Source: G963662605 sp963667005 (GTDB lineage: Bacteria; Bacteroidota; Ignavibacteria; Ignavibacteriales; Ignavibacteriaceae). Taken from it: a DNA stretch of 64,000 bases. A program made the translations under genes and the position numbers. How positions within the stretch are numbered: the first letter of the stretch is position 1; the number at the start of each line of letters is the position of its first letter. The notes under the pieces are model-generated. The model was not told the origin of the DNA, did not search any database, and saw only the letters and a list, made by a program, of their open reading frames with translations. This document shows, one piece after another, positions 27,963-37,460 of this stretch. The stretch covers positions 2,542,001-2,606,000 of the forward strand of contig OY762937.1 in the NCBI GenBank assembly GCA_963667005.1, given 5' to 3'.

Positions 27963-30900
27963 TTATTTACGGACGATTGCTAGCTTTCCGGTATAGGATT
28001 TTCCTGCTTTCCCGTTTGCCGGAGAAACCTGCAATTTGTATAAATAAACGCCACTTCCGCACAGATCATTATCTTTATCTCTTCCATCCCAGCCGATTTT
28101 GACATTTCGCTCAGTAATTCCGAATTTATCAATTTGTTGAATTAGTCTACCCGCGATTGTGTAAATTTTAATTTTTACATCAACCGGTTCGGAATAGTTG
28201 TGATAAAATAGAAAAGTCGTATTTGCTGAAAATGGATTTGGGTAATTATAGATATAATCAATAACAAGATCTTCACCTGAGACCACTTTGAAAAAGGCTG
28301 ATGCCGTAGAGGCATTATTAAAAACGTCCCAGGCTTTTACATCAATACGATATTCACCTTCGGCCAAATCGTTAAACTGATAATCGATCGTACCGGATTT
28401 TCCACCGGTGTTTAAGTCGCCGACATAATAATTCGTGAAATCCAGAATATTCGATTCGTCCTGATTTAACACTCCTTGTAATCTGCGTCCGACGCCTGAC
28501 CCTGTAGTATTTAGTCCTGTTTCGTCAGTTAGTTTAACTACTAAGGTTGAGTTTGGTCGAATGAGAAATGAACCATCAGAATTTTCGTTGTCGAATTTAA
28601 TCGAGATAGATGGTCCGGTTTTATCGTCAATAGTTGTCGTATCGGTTCCGCCGACAATGATATTTTTACTGTATCCTAATCCGTCGTTTGCATCGTTATA
28701 GTAGTAAATAACGATTTTGCCATTTTTATTCTCATAGGATATATCCTTTGGTACGACAAAGTCGGTTTCAAAGTTTCCATTCACAATCGAAATACGTCCT
28801 TTATAAATTACGCCGCCTTGAATGTCAACAGAATAAGTAGACCCGAATTCGGGGATAGGGAGTTTTTGTTTTGAATCGTAGACAGTCAAAATGCCCTGGC
28901 CTGAATAACCGTTATATTTGGTTGCACTTGAACTTGAAGAGAGAATTGAACCGTTAATTTTAACTTTACCAAGTGCACTAATTTGAATTGCAGATGTCAG
29001 CACAGAACCATTTACACTATCAATCCGGGCTGAATACTGAGGCATATTAAGTCGTAAGGACGGATCGCAGAATAAATGATACTTTTGATCGTTGGCATCT
29101 GTTTTTGATTTTTTTGCCAAAAAATATGTTTTACCAATCGGAATAGGCAGATTTAAAGTATCTTTTGCAACATTGAACAATTTATCATAAAGTGATTCAT
29201 TGAGCGAAGCGCTGACCGTTGAGTAAACAGGGCGGGTAGCGGTAAATGCACCGATTGCACCACCGGTTTCTTTAAGTACCAGCATTTCTGCGCCTGATTG
29301 TCCGCTCGTCCGGTCAAAATAACCGAAATCGCATGTCGCGGCAGTCAGGAAGAATAGATTCGTGTTTGTAAATTCGGGCATCATTGCATCTTTGACAAAA
29401 ACTTGTTCGTGTGCCCACAAATCAGGACTTCCGTGTCCTACCCAGTTCATTATCAAGGTACCTTCTAATGCAGCCCTTACAATTGCTTCATTGACTTTCG
29501 GCTTTCTTCTTCCGTAACTTGTCATTTCTGTAGGATATGCTGCCAGATAAATTTTGTTCTGATCAATAGAAGACGGCAAATAAATTGTTGAGATTCTTTC
29601 GGACTGCTCTGTATGAGTAACTCCATCAGTTGCTCCGCTTGAGGTATAACTGTCATCAGCAACTAAAGTTACTTTATTCTTCCATAAGGACTTGTCGGGA
29701 TTATTCTCGTAATTGATAATCTTCGTGACAGCAATCGTAGCTTCTGCTAGAGTCTGTACCGGTAGTCTCCCAATGCTAAGATCAATATTTAAATCATCAC
29801 CATCAATTCTGGCGAAGAAGTCATCTGTATTGTATGAATCAATCTCATTAAGCGATTCAACTGTTTCGAAAGGTGGAATAAAGTTGATTCCGGTTCCTTC
29901 AATGTTTTTGTAATCGTAGTCACCGTGACCGAGTAAAAGAACGTACTCAGGCTTTGTGCTCCAATTTAAGAATGCATAGCGGATAAAATCGCGTACAGCA
30001 CTGACATCCCGGTTCCCACTGGAAAATTCATTATAGATCTGATTGATATCGGCCACTACCGTCGAAATAGCGACTTTACTGCCGCTTTCTCTGTGAGCTT
30101 TTAAGCGATTAGCTTGAGCAATAAATTCAGTAGGAGATATAATGATGAGCTTACCTCCTGTAGTAATGCCATGGAGATCCTGATTGCTCATCATCGAAAA
30201 ACCGGAAGGTGTCTTAAACTGGTACGATGTACAAACAATGTAAGCGTTGAGAGTATCGGCGTTTTCATCAGCCTGAAATCTCAATTCGCTGCTGCTGGGT
30301 CTCTGAGTGTTTGCGATAATTTTAACATTCGCAAAATCACTTACATCAAATGCCCAGATGTTGTTATTGGTAAAACCGGATAATCTGTATTCAACAGTAC
30401 CGGTGGTTTTCGGTGACCAGATAGTAAGATTATCACTAACCGCTTTCAGGTCGCGATTATAACGAATCTCATAATAATCCAGATATCCGTTAGATGTACT
30501 TCCCGGTGAGTTGTATGAAAAACGAAGATTGCTTATGTTATTGGTAAGCGAACCTGAATAATATAGATTTCCTGCATCGTCAATTCCGTACGAATAAGAA
30601 TTCGAAGCATATCCGTAAAGATATTTATTAAGCAGAACGTTTTCACTTTCGGCTATGGAAAACTGCACGGATGAGACTGAAGAATTGACGAATCGATAGT
30701 AATAATTGATAGTGCTGCCGGCTATAAGGCCTTCAAGTGTTTTTGTGTACACACGGCTTTTTGTAGTCTCGTTAAATGCATCACCCAGGAATTGCCGACC
30801 GCTTTTCCCGATATTGATTTCGTCTTTTTCCCAATACGTATAAGCTGCAGTAGTAGTGTCTATGACAGGTGTTGACGAAGAAAGACTTTGTTGTAATGTC

Positions 30901-31955
30901 ATACGCTTACCGGCACTGCCGCCATATGTAAGCCAATAATAGTTCTCATTCGAGTAAGGTGATGAATTGCGTTCGACTGCACGCGTTTTCGCATTATAGC
31001 TCCAGAAACTCACACCTCTGCCGTAAAACAATATTGTGTCTGTAGAACTGAATTTCCCCGTAGATTCATTCGAAACATAGATGGCATTCTCTACTAGGTC
31101 ATCCGGGCGTTTATCCGAAACTGTTGTGGATAAAACTATTCCGCCGTTGTTATAAATTTTAATAGTTCGTGGATCTACTGAATCCGGTATGCCCAGAGAA
31201 GAGAACATGCTTTTTGTGATCATGTATATGCCTTCTTCCGGAGCCTGAAAGCGAACCCACTTACCAGATGCCAATACACTATTGGTAACTGATTTCTTCT
31301 TTAAGCTAGGTGCAACAGCAAAGCTTTTTGCAACGGCACTGTTGATAACGACATCATCTAAGAAGCTGTCAAGCGTCCTATTTGCGGCAGTTCTATTTGC
31401 CGAGGAGGCAAAAACCACTTCAAACTCTATTTTCTTTACAATTTCAATCTTTGCGGTTGATGGATTGAATCTGGCAGTATTAACAGCGACTGTGATGAGG
31501 GGCATATTTCTGACAGAACCGGCTGAATACTGATAAATGAAGTCGGTTGGATATGCAGCGCTGCCGGTGTACACACCACCCTTGGAATACAACTGTACTT
31601 TTTGAGTCAAATCTTTTTCAAGTTTCGGAAATGGCAGGGGAGTGCCACTGAGTTCTACAGTGCTAATGCTTCGAACGATGATTTGATTCCCGGAAATGTT
31701 CGGCACTCCAATGTCAAAATCCCTTGAAGGGATCTGAGGGTAACCTGTTTTATCGGAATTGTGAAAAGTACTGTTTACTACATCAACAATACGATATTCA
31801 TTTCCCTCGATTGATTGCAGAGTCGTATCGGTATACTTCGGAGTATAAGAGATAACAATCCTCTGTGCATTCGATTGCAGAATTTGAAAATCTTGTTGCG
31901 CGTGAACGGTAAGGTATGCAGCGACAAACAGAGAAAACAGAATTATGCTACGCAT
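27963..31955 (-). CDS. porU: Type IX secretion sortase PorU (peptidase C25)
   Basis: 1330 residues. PorU removes the C-terminal sorting domain of T9SS cargo and attaches it to A-LPS. The gingipain-like C25 domain lies in the middle: NWVGHGSPDLW supplies the catalytic His near residue 840, and TAATCDFGYFDRTSG the catalytic Cys near residue 874. The protein has a signal peptide (to HAQQ), a long beta-rich N-terminal propeptide-like region, and its own C-terminal YNYPNPFSANTTFLFYH domain ending in GKLAIVRK, as in known PorU proteins. It is the first gene of a minus-strand group with porV next. Confidence 0.94.
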   Translation of the reverse strand: MRSIILFSLFVAAYLTVHAQQDFQILQSNAQRIVISYTPKYTDTTLQSIEGNEYRIVDVVNSTFHNSDKTGYPQIPSRDFDIGVPNISGNQIIVRSISTVELSGTPLPFPKLEKDLTQKVQLYSKGGVYTGSAAYPTDFIYQYSAGSVRNMPLITVAVNTARFNPSTAKIEIVKKIEFEVVFASSANRTAANRTLDSFLDDVVINSAVAKSFAVAPSLKKKSVTNSVLASGKWVRFQAPEEGIYMITKSMFSSLGIPDSVDPRTIKIYNNGGIVLSTTVSDKRPDDLVENAIYVSNESTGKFSSTDTILFYGRGVSFWSYNAKTRAVERNSSPYSNENYYWLTYGGSAGKRMTLQQSLSSSTPVIDTTTAAYTYWEKDEINIGKSGRQFLGDAFNETTKSRVYTKTLEGLIAGSTINYYYRFVNSSVSSVQFSIAESENVLLNKYLYGYASNSYSYGIDDAGNLYYSGSLTNNISNLRFSYNSPGSTSNGYLDYYEIRYNRDLKAVSDNLTIWSPKTTGTVEYRLSGFTNNNIWAFDVSDFANVKIIANTQRPSSSELRFQADENADTLNAYIVCTSYQFKTPSGFSMMSNQDLHGITTGGKLIIISPTEFIAQANRLKAHRESGSKVAISTVVADINQIYNEFSSGNRDVSAVRDFIRYAFLNWSTKPEYVLLLGHGDYDYKNIEGTGINFIPPFETVESLNEIDSYNTDDFFARIDGDDLNIDLSIGRLPVQTLAEATIAVTKIINYENNPDKSLWKNKVTLVADDSYTSSGATDGVTHTEQSERISTIYLPSSIDQNKIYLAAYPTEMTSYGRRKPKVNEAIVRAALEGTLIMNWVGHGSPDLWAHEQVFVKDAMMPEFTNTNLFFLTAATCDFGYFDRTSGQSGAEMLVLKETGGAIGAFTATRPVYSTVSASLNESLYDKLFNVAKDTLNLPIPIGKTYFLAKKSKTDANDQKYHLFCDPSLRLNMPQYSARIDSVNGSVLTSAIQISALGKVKINGSILSSSSSATKYNGYSGQGILTVYDSKQKLPIPEFGSTYSVDIQGGVIYKGRISIVNGNFETDFVVPKDISYENKNGKIVIYYYNDANDGLGYSKNIIVGGTDTTTIDDKTGPSISIKFDNENSDGSFLIRPNSTLVVKLTDETGLNTTGSGVGRRLQGVLNQDESNILDFTNYYVGDLNTGGKSGTIDYQFNDLAEGEYRIDVKAWDVFNNASTASAFFKVVSGEDLVIDYIYNYPNPFSANTTFLFYHNYSEPVDVKIKIYTIAGRLIQQIDKFGITERNVKIGWDGRDKDNDLCGSGVYLYKLQVSPANGKAGKSYTGKLAIVRK

Positions 31956-32328
31956 TAGTACGACGATTTACTTTTAAAAAAACTTTTTACAGTGTAGCAA
32001 TAACCCGGTTAAAACTTCTCCATTTTTAGGATGAAATTACCACTAATTAGGCGTATGAGTCAAGTCAAAATTTTTACATGTCCGGAATTGAGTTTTTGTG
32101 CAGGAATTCATTCAACTCAGTTACTTCCCCAAAAACTGCCAATGACGAAGCCGGAACTGAAGTCCAAAATACGTACAGGTTAAAAAATTAAAACTTTTGT
32201 ATCAATCGTTAAATATCGGGATTATTGCCAAATTTGTAGAACAATTTGCTCAAAAAATCCCATATAAAAAAATGATTTATCCCGGGAAAAGGGGCAGAAA
32301 CAGTATACTTTTGCGGCGGCTGACAAGC
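31956..32328. other. 373-bp intergenic region upstream of porU
   Basis: AT-rich, between the porU start and the nth stop on the same strand. It should contain the porU promoter, but no convincing -7/-33 pair, hairpin, ORF or repeat was found by eye. Confidence 0.5.
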
Positions 32329-32970
32329 TTATTCGGGGAGACGGGAAGGGCATAATTTATTGCATATACATTGAGCGCATTTCGGCTTGCGGGCAATGCA
32401 AATGTTTCTTCCATGAGTAGCCAGGAGATGACTGAATAATGCCCATTCACTCTCCGGGAGTAGTTTTTTTAATTCCGATTCTATTTCATCAGGATTATCG
32501 GAACTGACAAGGCCTAAAAGATTCGATAGGCGTTTAACATGAGTATCAACGGCGATGGCCGGAATGCCGTAAGCATTCCCACAAACGACCGAAGCCGTTT
32601 TTCTGCCAACTCCCGGTAGTTGTATAAGTTGTTCAAAATCCGTGGGTACTTTTCCACCGTGTTTTTCAATCAACATTGAACAGCATCCCACAATACTTTT
32701 TGCCTTTTGTCTGTAGAACCCTGTAGAGAATATATCTTTTTCAAGTTCTGTTATGTTTACTTTTAAAAAATCTGCAGGGGATTTGTACTTTTTAAACAGG
32801 GGTTTTGTCACCCGATTCACTCTTTCGTCTGTGCATTGAGCTGAGAGTATAGTGGCGATCAGAAGCTGGAAAGGTGAGCCAAATTCAATTGCTATCTGTG
32901 CTTCGGGATATTCGGTTTTAAGCAGTTTAATAATATTGAGCGCCCTGCTTTTGATCTGACTATTCGACAT
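32329..32970 (-). CDS. nth: Endonuclease III
   Basis: Bifunctional DNA glycosylase/AP lyase removing oxidised pyrimidines. 213 residues. The helix-hairpin-helix LPGVGRKTASVVCG carries the catalytic Lys, and VDTHVKRLSN supplies the catalytic Asp. The C-terminal [4Fe-4S] loop is complete with Cx6Cx2Cx5C spacing (CIARKPKCAQCICNKLC). Its start overlaps the end of the upstream ferredoxin gene by 11 bp, so the two are co-translated. Confidence 0.96.
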   Translation of the reverse strand: MSNSQIKSRALNIIKLLKTEYPEAQIAIEFGSPFQLLIATILSAQCTDERVNRVTKPLFKKYKSPADFLKVNITELEKDIFSTGFYRQKAKSIVGCCSMLIEKHGGKVPTDFEQLIQLPGVGRKTASVVCGNAYGIPAIAVDTHVKRLSNLLGLVSSDNPDEIESELKKLLPESEWALFSHLLATHGRNICIARKPKCAQCICNKLCPSRLPE

Positions 32971-33304
32971 GCATATCCTTATGAAAACGTTTGTCTTTGA
33001 TTTTGAGCCGTTCCACCGGATTGCCGAGTTTTAGATGTTGTTCTATAATTTCATCAATATCAGCTATTGTTACAGCGCTGTACCAAATTTGTTCGGGATA
33101 AATGACCATCACCGTACCGTATTCACATGCATCAAGGCATCCGGCCCCATTCACTCTGATATCAAACGGCAGCCCGGCTTCTTTAACCCGCTTCTTTAGC
33201 TGGTTTCTAAATTCAACAGAGCCCTTACTTGCACAACAGCCTCGCGGATGACCTTCGGGGCGCTGATTTTCACAAACAAAAATGTGTATATCATATCGTT
33301 TCAT
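32960..33304 (-). CDS. Thioredoxin-like (2Fe-2S) ferredoxin
   Basis: 114 residues. HIFVCENQRPEGHPRGCC supplies the first cysteines and VNGAGCLDACEYGTVMVIYP the second pair, the pattern of thioredoxin-fold [2Fe-2S] proteins such as the Aquifex ferredoxin and NuoE relatives. It probably acts as a small cytoplasmic electron carrier. It sits 13 bp after the KimA-like permease gene and overlaps nth, whose iron-sulfur cluster may be coincidental. Confidence 0.85.
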   Translation of the reverse strand: MKRYDIHIFVCENQRPEGHPRGCCASKGSVEFRNQLKKRVKEAGLPFDIRVNGAGCLDACEYGTVMVIYPEQIWYSAVTIADIDEIIEQHLKLGNPVERLKIKDKRFHKDMHVE

Positions 33305-33317
33305 AACATCCTAAATA

Positions 33318-35306
33318 TTAAACCCGTATCGGTAGAATAACAAACGGATAACCCTGTGTGTAGAACTTTCTTTGAATTGCAAACACAACATAATTGTGTA
33401 GCCACTGAGTCATGTAGGTATCTTCCGGAAAAACAAGTTGACCGCCAAAGAACATAACCTGATCATATTTTTTTAATACTTGTTCGGCGTTATTAGAAAT
33501 CTCATCAACGAGATCTATACCTATGCTCGTATATGCTTCTGCATAGTAACCGGCACTTTTCAAAAAGTCTACATATTTATTGGCTTCAATATTAATATGA
33601 TTTTTCAGGTTCTCGACTTCTTCTGCTCCCTTAAATGAACCGGCATCAACAGATCCGACCTGAATGAAAACGAAATTCTTGAAAACACCACTAAACATCC
33701 TGAATACACTTAATAACGTGTGAATGCCCAATCCATTAAAACCGTTGACCATTATAACAGCCGTTTTAGCTTTATAATCAGGAGCAAGGGGAGCCGGGGT
33801 TTTTTCATTTTCGTCAATATTATATATTGATGCAGTTACCGAATCAATTAAAACATCGAGGCGTTTCAACAGGTCCATTGTTTTTTCATAGTGTTTCTTG
33901 ATTTTTAGAGCCAGAAAAACCATAGAACCGGTGATAAGGATAGTAAGCCATCCGCCTTCACCAAATTTAATAATGACAACGGAAACAAGGATAAACGAAG
34001 TAAGAATAAGTCCAAGCGCGTTGATTGCGAGTTTCTTTTCCCAATGCTTTTCCTCTTTGCGCTTTGACCACCAGTGTCTAACCATGCCGAGCTGAGAGAG
34101 AGAGAATGTGATAAATACGTTGATACTGTATAACACAGCCAGAAATGCAATTGAACCTTTTGAAATAATCATCATGGCTATTGATGCGAGTCCCATGAGT
34201 ACAATACCATTCTTTGCAACAAGTCTGTCGCTGAGGTTCGCGAAACGTGAGGGGAACCATCTGTCCAAAGCCATGTTCGAAAGTACGCGAGGTCCGTCGA
34301 GGAAACCGGTCTGTGCCGCAATGAACAACAATATTGCTTCCGATAAAAGAATTGTATACATGAATATTTGTGCCGTTCCCGGATTCCACTTGGCAGTCAT
34401 AGTTTCGAATAACACTGCGTTAAGTGTCTTGTGTTCTGATGGGTGTACATTATAAAAAAGATATGCAAGCATTAAACCCATTACCGTTACCGCAAGTGAG
34501 ATTGACATATAGCGCATTGTTTTATGCGCTGTTTTTACCTTGGGGTCGCGCAGGATGGGTATACCGTTGCTGACAGCCTCAATTCCGGTAAAGGTACCTG
34601 CGCCCATGCTGTATGATTTCATTATAAGCAGAACAGTACCCATTATACCTAATTGGCCTACCGAATTTGAAAGTTCTTTTTGTGTCGCCGCTATGGTCTG
34701 ATGCGCATCGGCGGAATGAGTTACAATTGTATATATAATTGCAAAAGCGTGTAGAATAACAAAAGTCATAAAGATAGGGACCAGTGGTACCACAGCTTCT
34801 TTTATTCCACGTAAGTTGAGTATGAGGAGAACAACGAGTCCGAATAATGCAAACGGTAATTTATAGATTTGCATCCACTCAGGAAGGAAGCTAAAAATTG
34901 CTGCCGCACCTGAGGCAACCGAAATCGTAATAGTAAGTACATAGTCTATGATAAGAGCACAACCGGAAACCATTCCGACTTTTGGAGAAAGCAGCTTACT
35001 GGCTACAAGGTAACCACCACCACCTGTAGGAAAGAGCTCAATGATTTGGGAATAGCTTGATGATATGATGAAAATTGTAATGGCGGTTCCAAGTGCTACG
35101 AAAATTCCCAGATAAGGATGCGCACCCAAAGTTCTGAATGCTTCTTCGGGACCGTAGCAGGAAGAGGACAATCCATCAGAACCTAAGCCAACCCATGCAA
35201 GAAATGCAATGAGTGAAAGCGTATGAAAAATTCTTTTATCGCCCGGGTCGCGTGCACCGCCTAAAACGACCGTCTTTACCTTTTTACCAAGATTAGAAGT
35301 TGACAT
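33318..35306 (-). CDS. APC-superfamily permease, KimA/YdaO-like
   Basis: 662 residues: about 12 transmembrane segments in the first 480 residues, then a soluble C-terminal domain of about 160 residues starting near KTAVIMVNGFNGLG. N-terminal GLGSDGLSSSCYGPEEAF, then FPTGGGGYLVASKLL, GCALIIDYVLTITISVASG, ILNLRGIKEA, and FTGIEAVSNGIPILRDP follow the order seen in the potassium importer KimA (YdaO) of Bacillus. Known KimA proteins are K+/H+ symporters regulated by c-di-AMP; amino-acid transport remains possible. No c-di-AMP riboswitch was recognised upstream. Confidence 0.75.
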   Translation of the reverse strand: MSTSNLGKKVKTVVLGGARDPGDKRIFHTLSLIAFLAWVGLGSDGLSSSCYGPEEAFRTLGAHPYLGIFVALGTAITIFIISSSYSQIIELFPTGGGGYLVASKLLSPKVGMVSGCALIIDYVLTITISVASGAAAIFSFLPEWMQIYKLPFALFGLVVLLILNLRGIKEAVVPLVPIFMTFVILHAFAIIYTIVTHSADAHQTIAATQKELSNSVGQLGIMGTVLLIMKSYSMGAGTFTGIEAVSNGIPILRDPKVKTAHKTMRYMSISLAVTVMGLMLAYLFYNVHPSEHKTLNAVLFETMTAKWNPGTAQIFMYTILLSEAILLFIAAQTGFLDGPRVLSNMALDRWFPSRFANLSDRLVAKNGIVLMGLASIAMMIISKGSIAFLAVLYSINVFITFSLSQLGMVRHWWSKRKEEKHWEKKLAINALGLILTSFILVSVVIIKFGEGGWLTILITGSMVFLALKIKKHYEKTMDLLKRLDVLIDSVTASIYNIDENEKTPAPLAPDYKAKTAVIMVNGFNGLGIHTLLSVFRMFSGVFKNFVFIQVGSVDAGSFKGAEEVENLKNHINIEANKYVDFLKSAGYYAEAYTSIGIDLVDEISNNAEQVLKKYDQVMFFGGQLVFPEDTYMTQWLHNYVVFAIQRKFYTQGYPFVILPIRV

Positions 35307-35536
35307 GAATATTTTTTCCGAGTATATACCGTAATTTAAAATCTATTTGATCAGATATACAAAATTAAAATATTAGGCTTATCTGTTAAAAATCCTTGTG
35401 GAAACTTAATATTAAACATTGTTAATATTAAAAAATTAGTTTACCAAACACAAAGTGCTAAAATAATTAAATATTTCATTAAGATTGCAATTATTGTTTG
35501 CGAACTGAAGTTTTCAGGTGAAGATAGAAATAAACT

Positions 35537-35805
35537 TTATTCTCCCGAAGCGATGCCCATGGCAGAACCGTGACCTCTACCTTGAGAGTAATAATAAGAT
35601 TGGATAAAAGGAAGGTTGTAGCGCGTACCGGATTCTCCCAAAGGGATGCCTGTGGCAGAACCGTGATCTCTGCCTTGAGAATAAAATTAAAATTGTAAAA
35701 TATGGGAAGGAGTAGCGCGTACCGGATTCTCCCAGAGGGATGCCAGTGGCAGAACCGTGACCTCTACCTTGAGAGTAATAATAAGATTGGATAAAAGGAA
35801 GGTTG
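35537..35805 (-). repeat. Tandem repeats derived from the 3' half of tRNA-Glu
   Basis: Three units of 93-94 bp lie directly downstream of tRNA-Glu (in its transcription direction): 35713-35805, 35619-35712 and a decayed one at about 35537-35618. Each holds the tRNA from the anticodon-stem 3' strand to the discriminator, but with about 22 bases inserted in the T loop and one C lost from the T stem. The insert forms two 4-bp, 3-nt-loop hairpins (TGCC-ACA-GGCA and TCCC-TTT-GGGA). A 75-bp block is identical at 35561-35635 and 35748-35822. The units lack the 5' half, so they are not tRNA genes. The 230 bp between the permease start and this array show nothing else. Confidence 0.85.
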
Positions 35806-35879
35806 TAGCGCGTACCGGATTCGAACCGGTGATCTCTGCCTTGAGAGGGCAGCGTCCTAAGCCACTAGACGAACGCGCC
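35806..35879 (-). tRNA. tRNA-Glu (anticodon CTC)
   Basis: 74 nt with a full cloverleaf: acceptor GGCGCGT/ACGCGCT (G-U at 1-72), D stem GTCT/GGAC, anticodon stem CTGCC/GGCAG with loop CTCTCAA (anticodon CTC, 35845-35843), 5-nt variable loop, T arm ACCGG-TTCGAAT-CCGGT, discriminator A. CCA is not encoded. It decodes GAG. Three partial copies of its 3' half follow downstream. Confidence 0.95.
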
Positions 35880-35930
35880 AGGTAAAAATTAGCTTACAAA
35901 GTTAACAAAATATTTTCTTTTGGCAAAAAC

Positions 35931-35948
35931 AGAGCTCAACGGAGCTTT
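35931..35948 (-). terminator. Possible terminator after the DUF6986-like gene
   Basis: On the minus strand a short hairpin (AGCTC / GAGCT, extendable to 7 bp with a G-U pair) is followed by CTGTTTTTG. It starts at the stop codon of the preceding gene and lies 51 bp before tRNA-Glu. Confidence 0.4.
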
Positions 35949-37258
35949 TACTTTGCTTTATTCATTATAATTTCACCGAATGTCTTTCCTGAAATATCTT
36001 CAAGAGTTAATCCGGTCGAAATAATATCTGATTCTGATAATGCACCACAATCATAACCCCGTCTGACAAAATTCAATAAGCCTTGTCCCGTTGCGGCATC
36101 ATCAAACACTCCGCCTTTATGAGTTGCTTGAGCCGCTTGCTCAACAAATCTTTTCAGCCTATCTAAAGTCTGTAATTTGTTTCTCAAAAAATAGTATTGA
36201 AGTGCCGCTATTCGTGCAGGTATCTGAGATGGATGCAAATCCCATCCCTGGAAGGTACCATAATGTACCGAATGAAGGACGTTGTCAAAGTGCAGCTTCC
36301 AGGCTTTAGCCACGTTAGCTTTGTTCAATACTTTTTCATTTTCAGATGCCGGGGATTTGTATAATTCCAATGGCAGAAATGATGTTGCACCATCCGAAAT
36401 TGAAACCGGATATAAATTTCCGGCACACTGCATCAGGAAACGGACTTCATCACAAGCCGGATGCGTATAAGATTGACTCGGCGCGGGGATTTGTATGGAT
36501 GATGTAAAATCATAAATTCCAAAATGTAAACCAAGGATTCTTGTGCCGCTTGCTTTAATCAATTCCGGCAGCATGAATGCACCTGAAGGGGAGTACAGAG
36601 CACCCGGAAGTTCAATCATCAATTCAGTTTTAAGATAATTATCGGGCAGTTTTAACTTTCTTTCAAATTCCGAAATAACCTCGTTAAACACGGCGCACTG
36701 TTCAACGTTTTCAATCTTCGGAATGGTTATAATAAAATTCTCAGGAAGAGAGTTAATATTCGTAAAAAAGTTTGATAAGAATATATCCAAAGTTTTTAGG
36801 CTTCTACCGGCGGAGATTTTTGTCAATGGTTTGACACGGAATCCGAAAAATTTAGGCAGGCGCCCCGCTGTATGTGCCTTTGCTGCCTCCAGAGTGGCTT
36901 TTACTGCTGCACTGTCCTCTTCATCATCCGTCCTGCTGCCATAACCATCTTCAAAATCCACCCTATAGTCTTCAAGAGCGGCAGAGTTCAATTTTAATAT
37001 AATTCTGTCGAATAACTCATGTGTAATTGAATCCTCAGTTATTCCGAATATGTCTGCCAGTTGTTGGGGATTAGAAATATATTTAGAGAAATAACCGGAA
37101 GCAATTTGTGCGACTTTATCAGGAGTGGATTCCGTAAATAAATGAGCACCGCCATACACCGTATGCATCGGCTGACTTTTTATAGGAAAACTCGGTGACT
37201 CGGCAGATATGCGCTGCATGATCTTTGAGAGGTTATCTGAAGTATAAGTATTCGACAT
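35948..37258 (-). CDS. DUF6986-like / aldolase-citrate lyase-like TIM-barrel protein
   Basis: 436 residues from ATG 37258; a TTG 7 codons upstream is less likely. The sequence resembles HpcH/HpaI aldolase and citrate-lyase beta enzymes: DYRVDFEDGYGSRTDDEED near residue 100, FRVKPLT, FIITIPKIENVEQC (barrel-strand Glu), TELMIELPGAL, ILGLHFGIYDFTSS, and HYGTFQGWDLHPSQIPARIAA. This matches the DUF6986 family, sometimes labelled phosphoenolpyruvate kinase-like, whose reaction I do not know. A metal/2-oxoacid-binding C-C lyase is an inference from the fold. Single gene, apparently its own transcript. Confidence 0.7.
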   Translation of the reverse strand: MSNTYTSDNLSKIMQRISAESPSFPIKSQPMHTVYGGAHLFTESTPDKVAQIASGYFSKYISNPQQLADIFGITEDSITHELFDRIILKLNSAALEDYRVDFEDGYGSRTDDEEDSAAVKATLEAAKAHTAGRLPKFFGFRVKPLTKISAGRSLKTLDIFLSNFFTNINSLPENFIITIPKIENVEQCAVFNEVISEFERKLKLPDNYLKTELMIELPGALYSPSGAFMLPELIKASGTRILGLHFGIYDFTSSIQIPAPSQSYTHPACDEVRFLMQCAGNLYPVSISDGATSFLPLELYKSPASENEKVLNKANVAKAWKLHFDNVLHSVHYGTFQGWDLHPSQIPARIAALQYYFLRNKLQTLDRLKRFVEQAAQATHKGGVFDDAATGQGLLNFVRRGYDCGALSESDIISTGLTLEDISGKTFGEIIMNKAK

Positions 37259-37460
37259 TGTACAAATTATAATTTTCAAAACAATAAATTAAGGATAATT
37301 CAAAAGAAAAACGGGAAATATTAACCCATATATCCTCGTTGAGCTGAACTTTTCAGCCCAAAATATGTTTATTTTAATTATTGGTTTACTTTTCCCATCA
37401 TTTACGATGGAAATTTTTATTTTACAGTTGGTAATTGATTTATTTTACAATATTGGTTTT

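Noticed and set aside
35619..35805. Additional tRNA genes
   Set aside because: The units contain only the 3' half of tRNA-Glu and have an insert in the T loop; no acceptor 5' strand or D arm is present.
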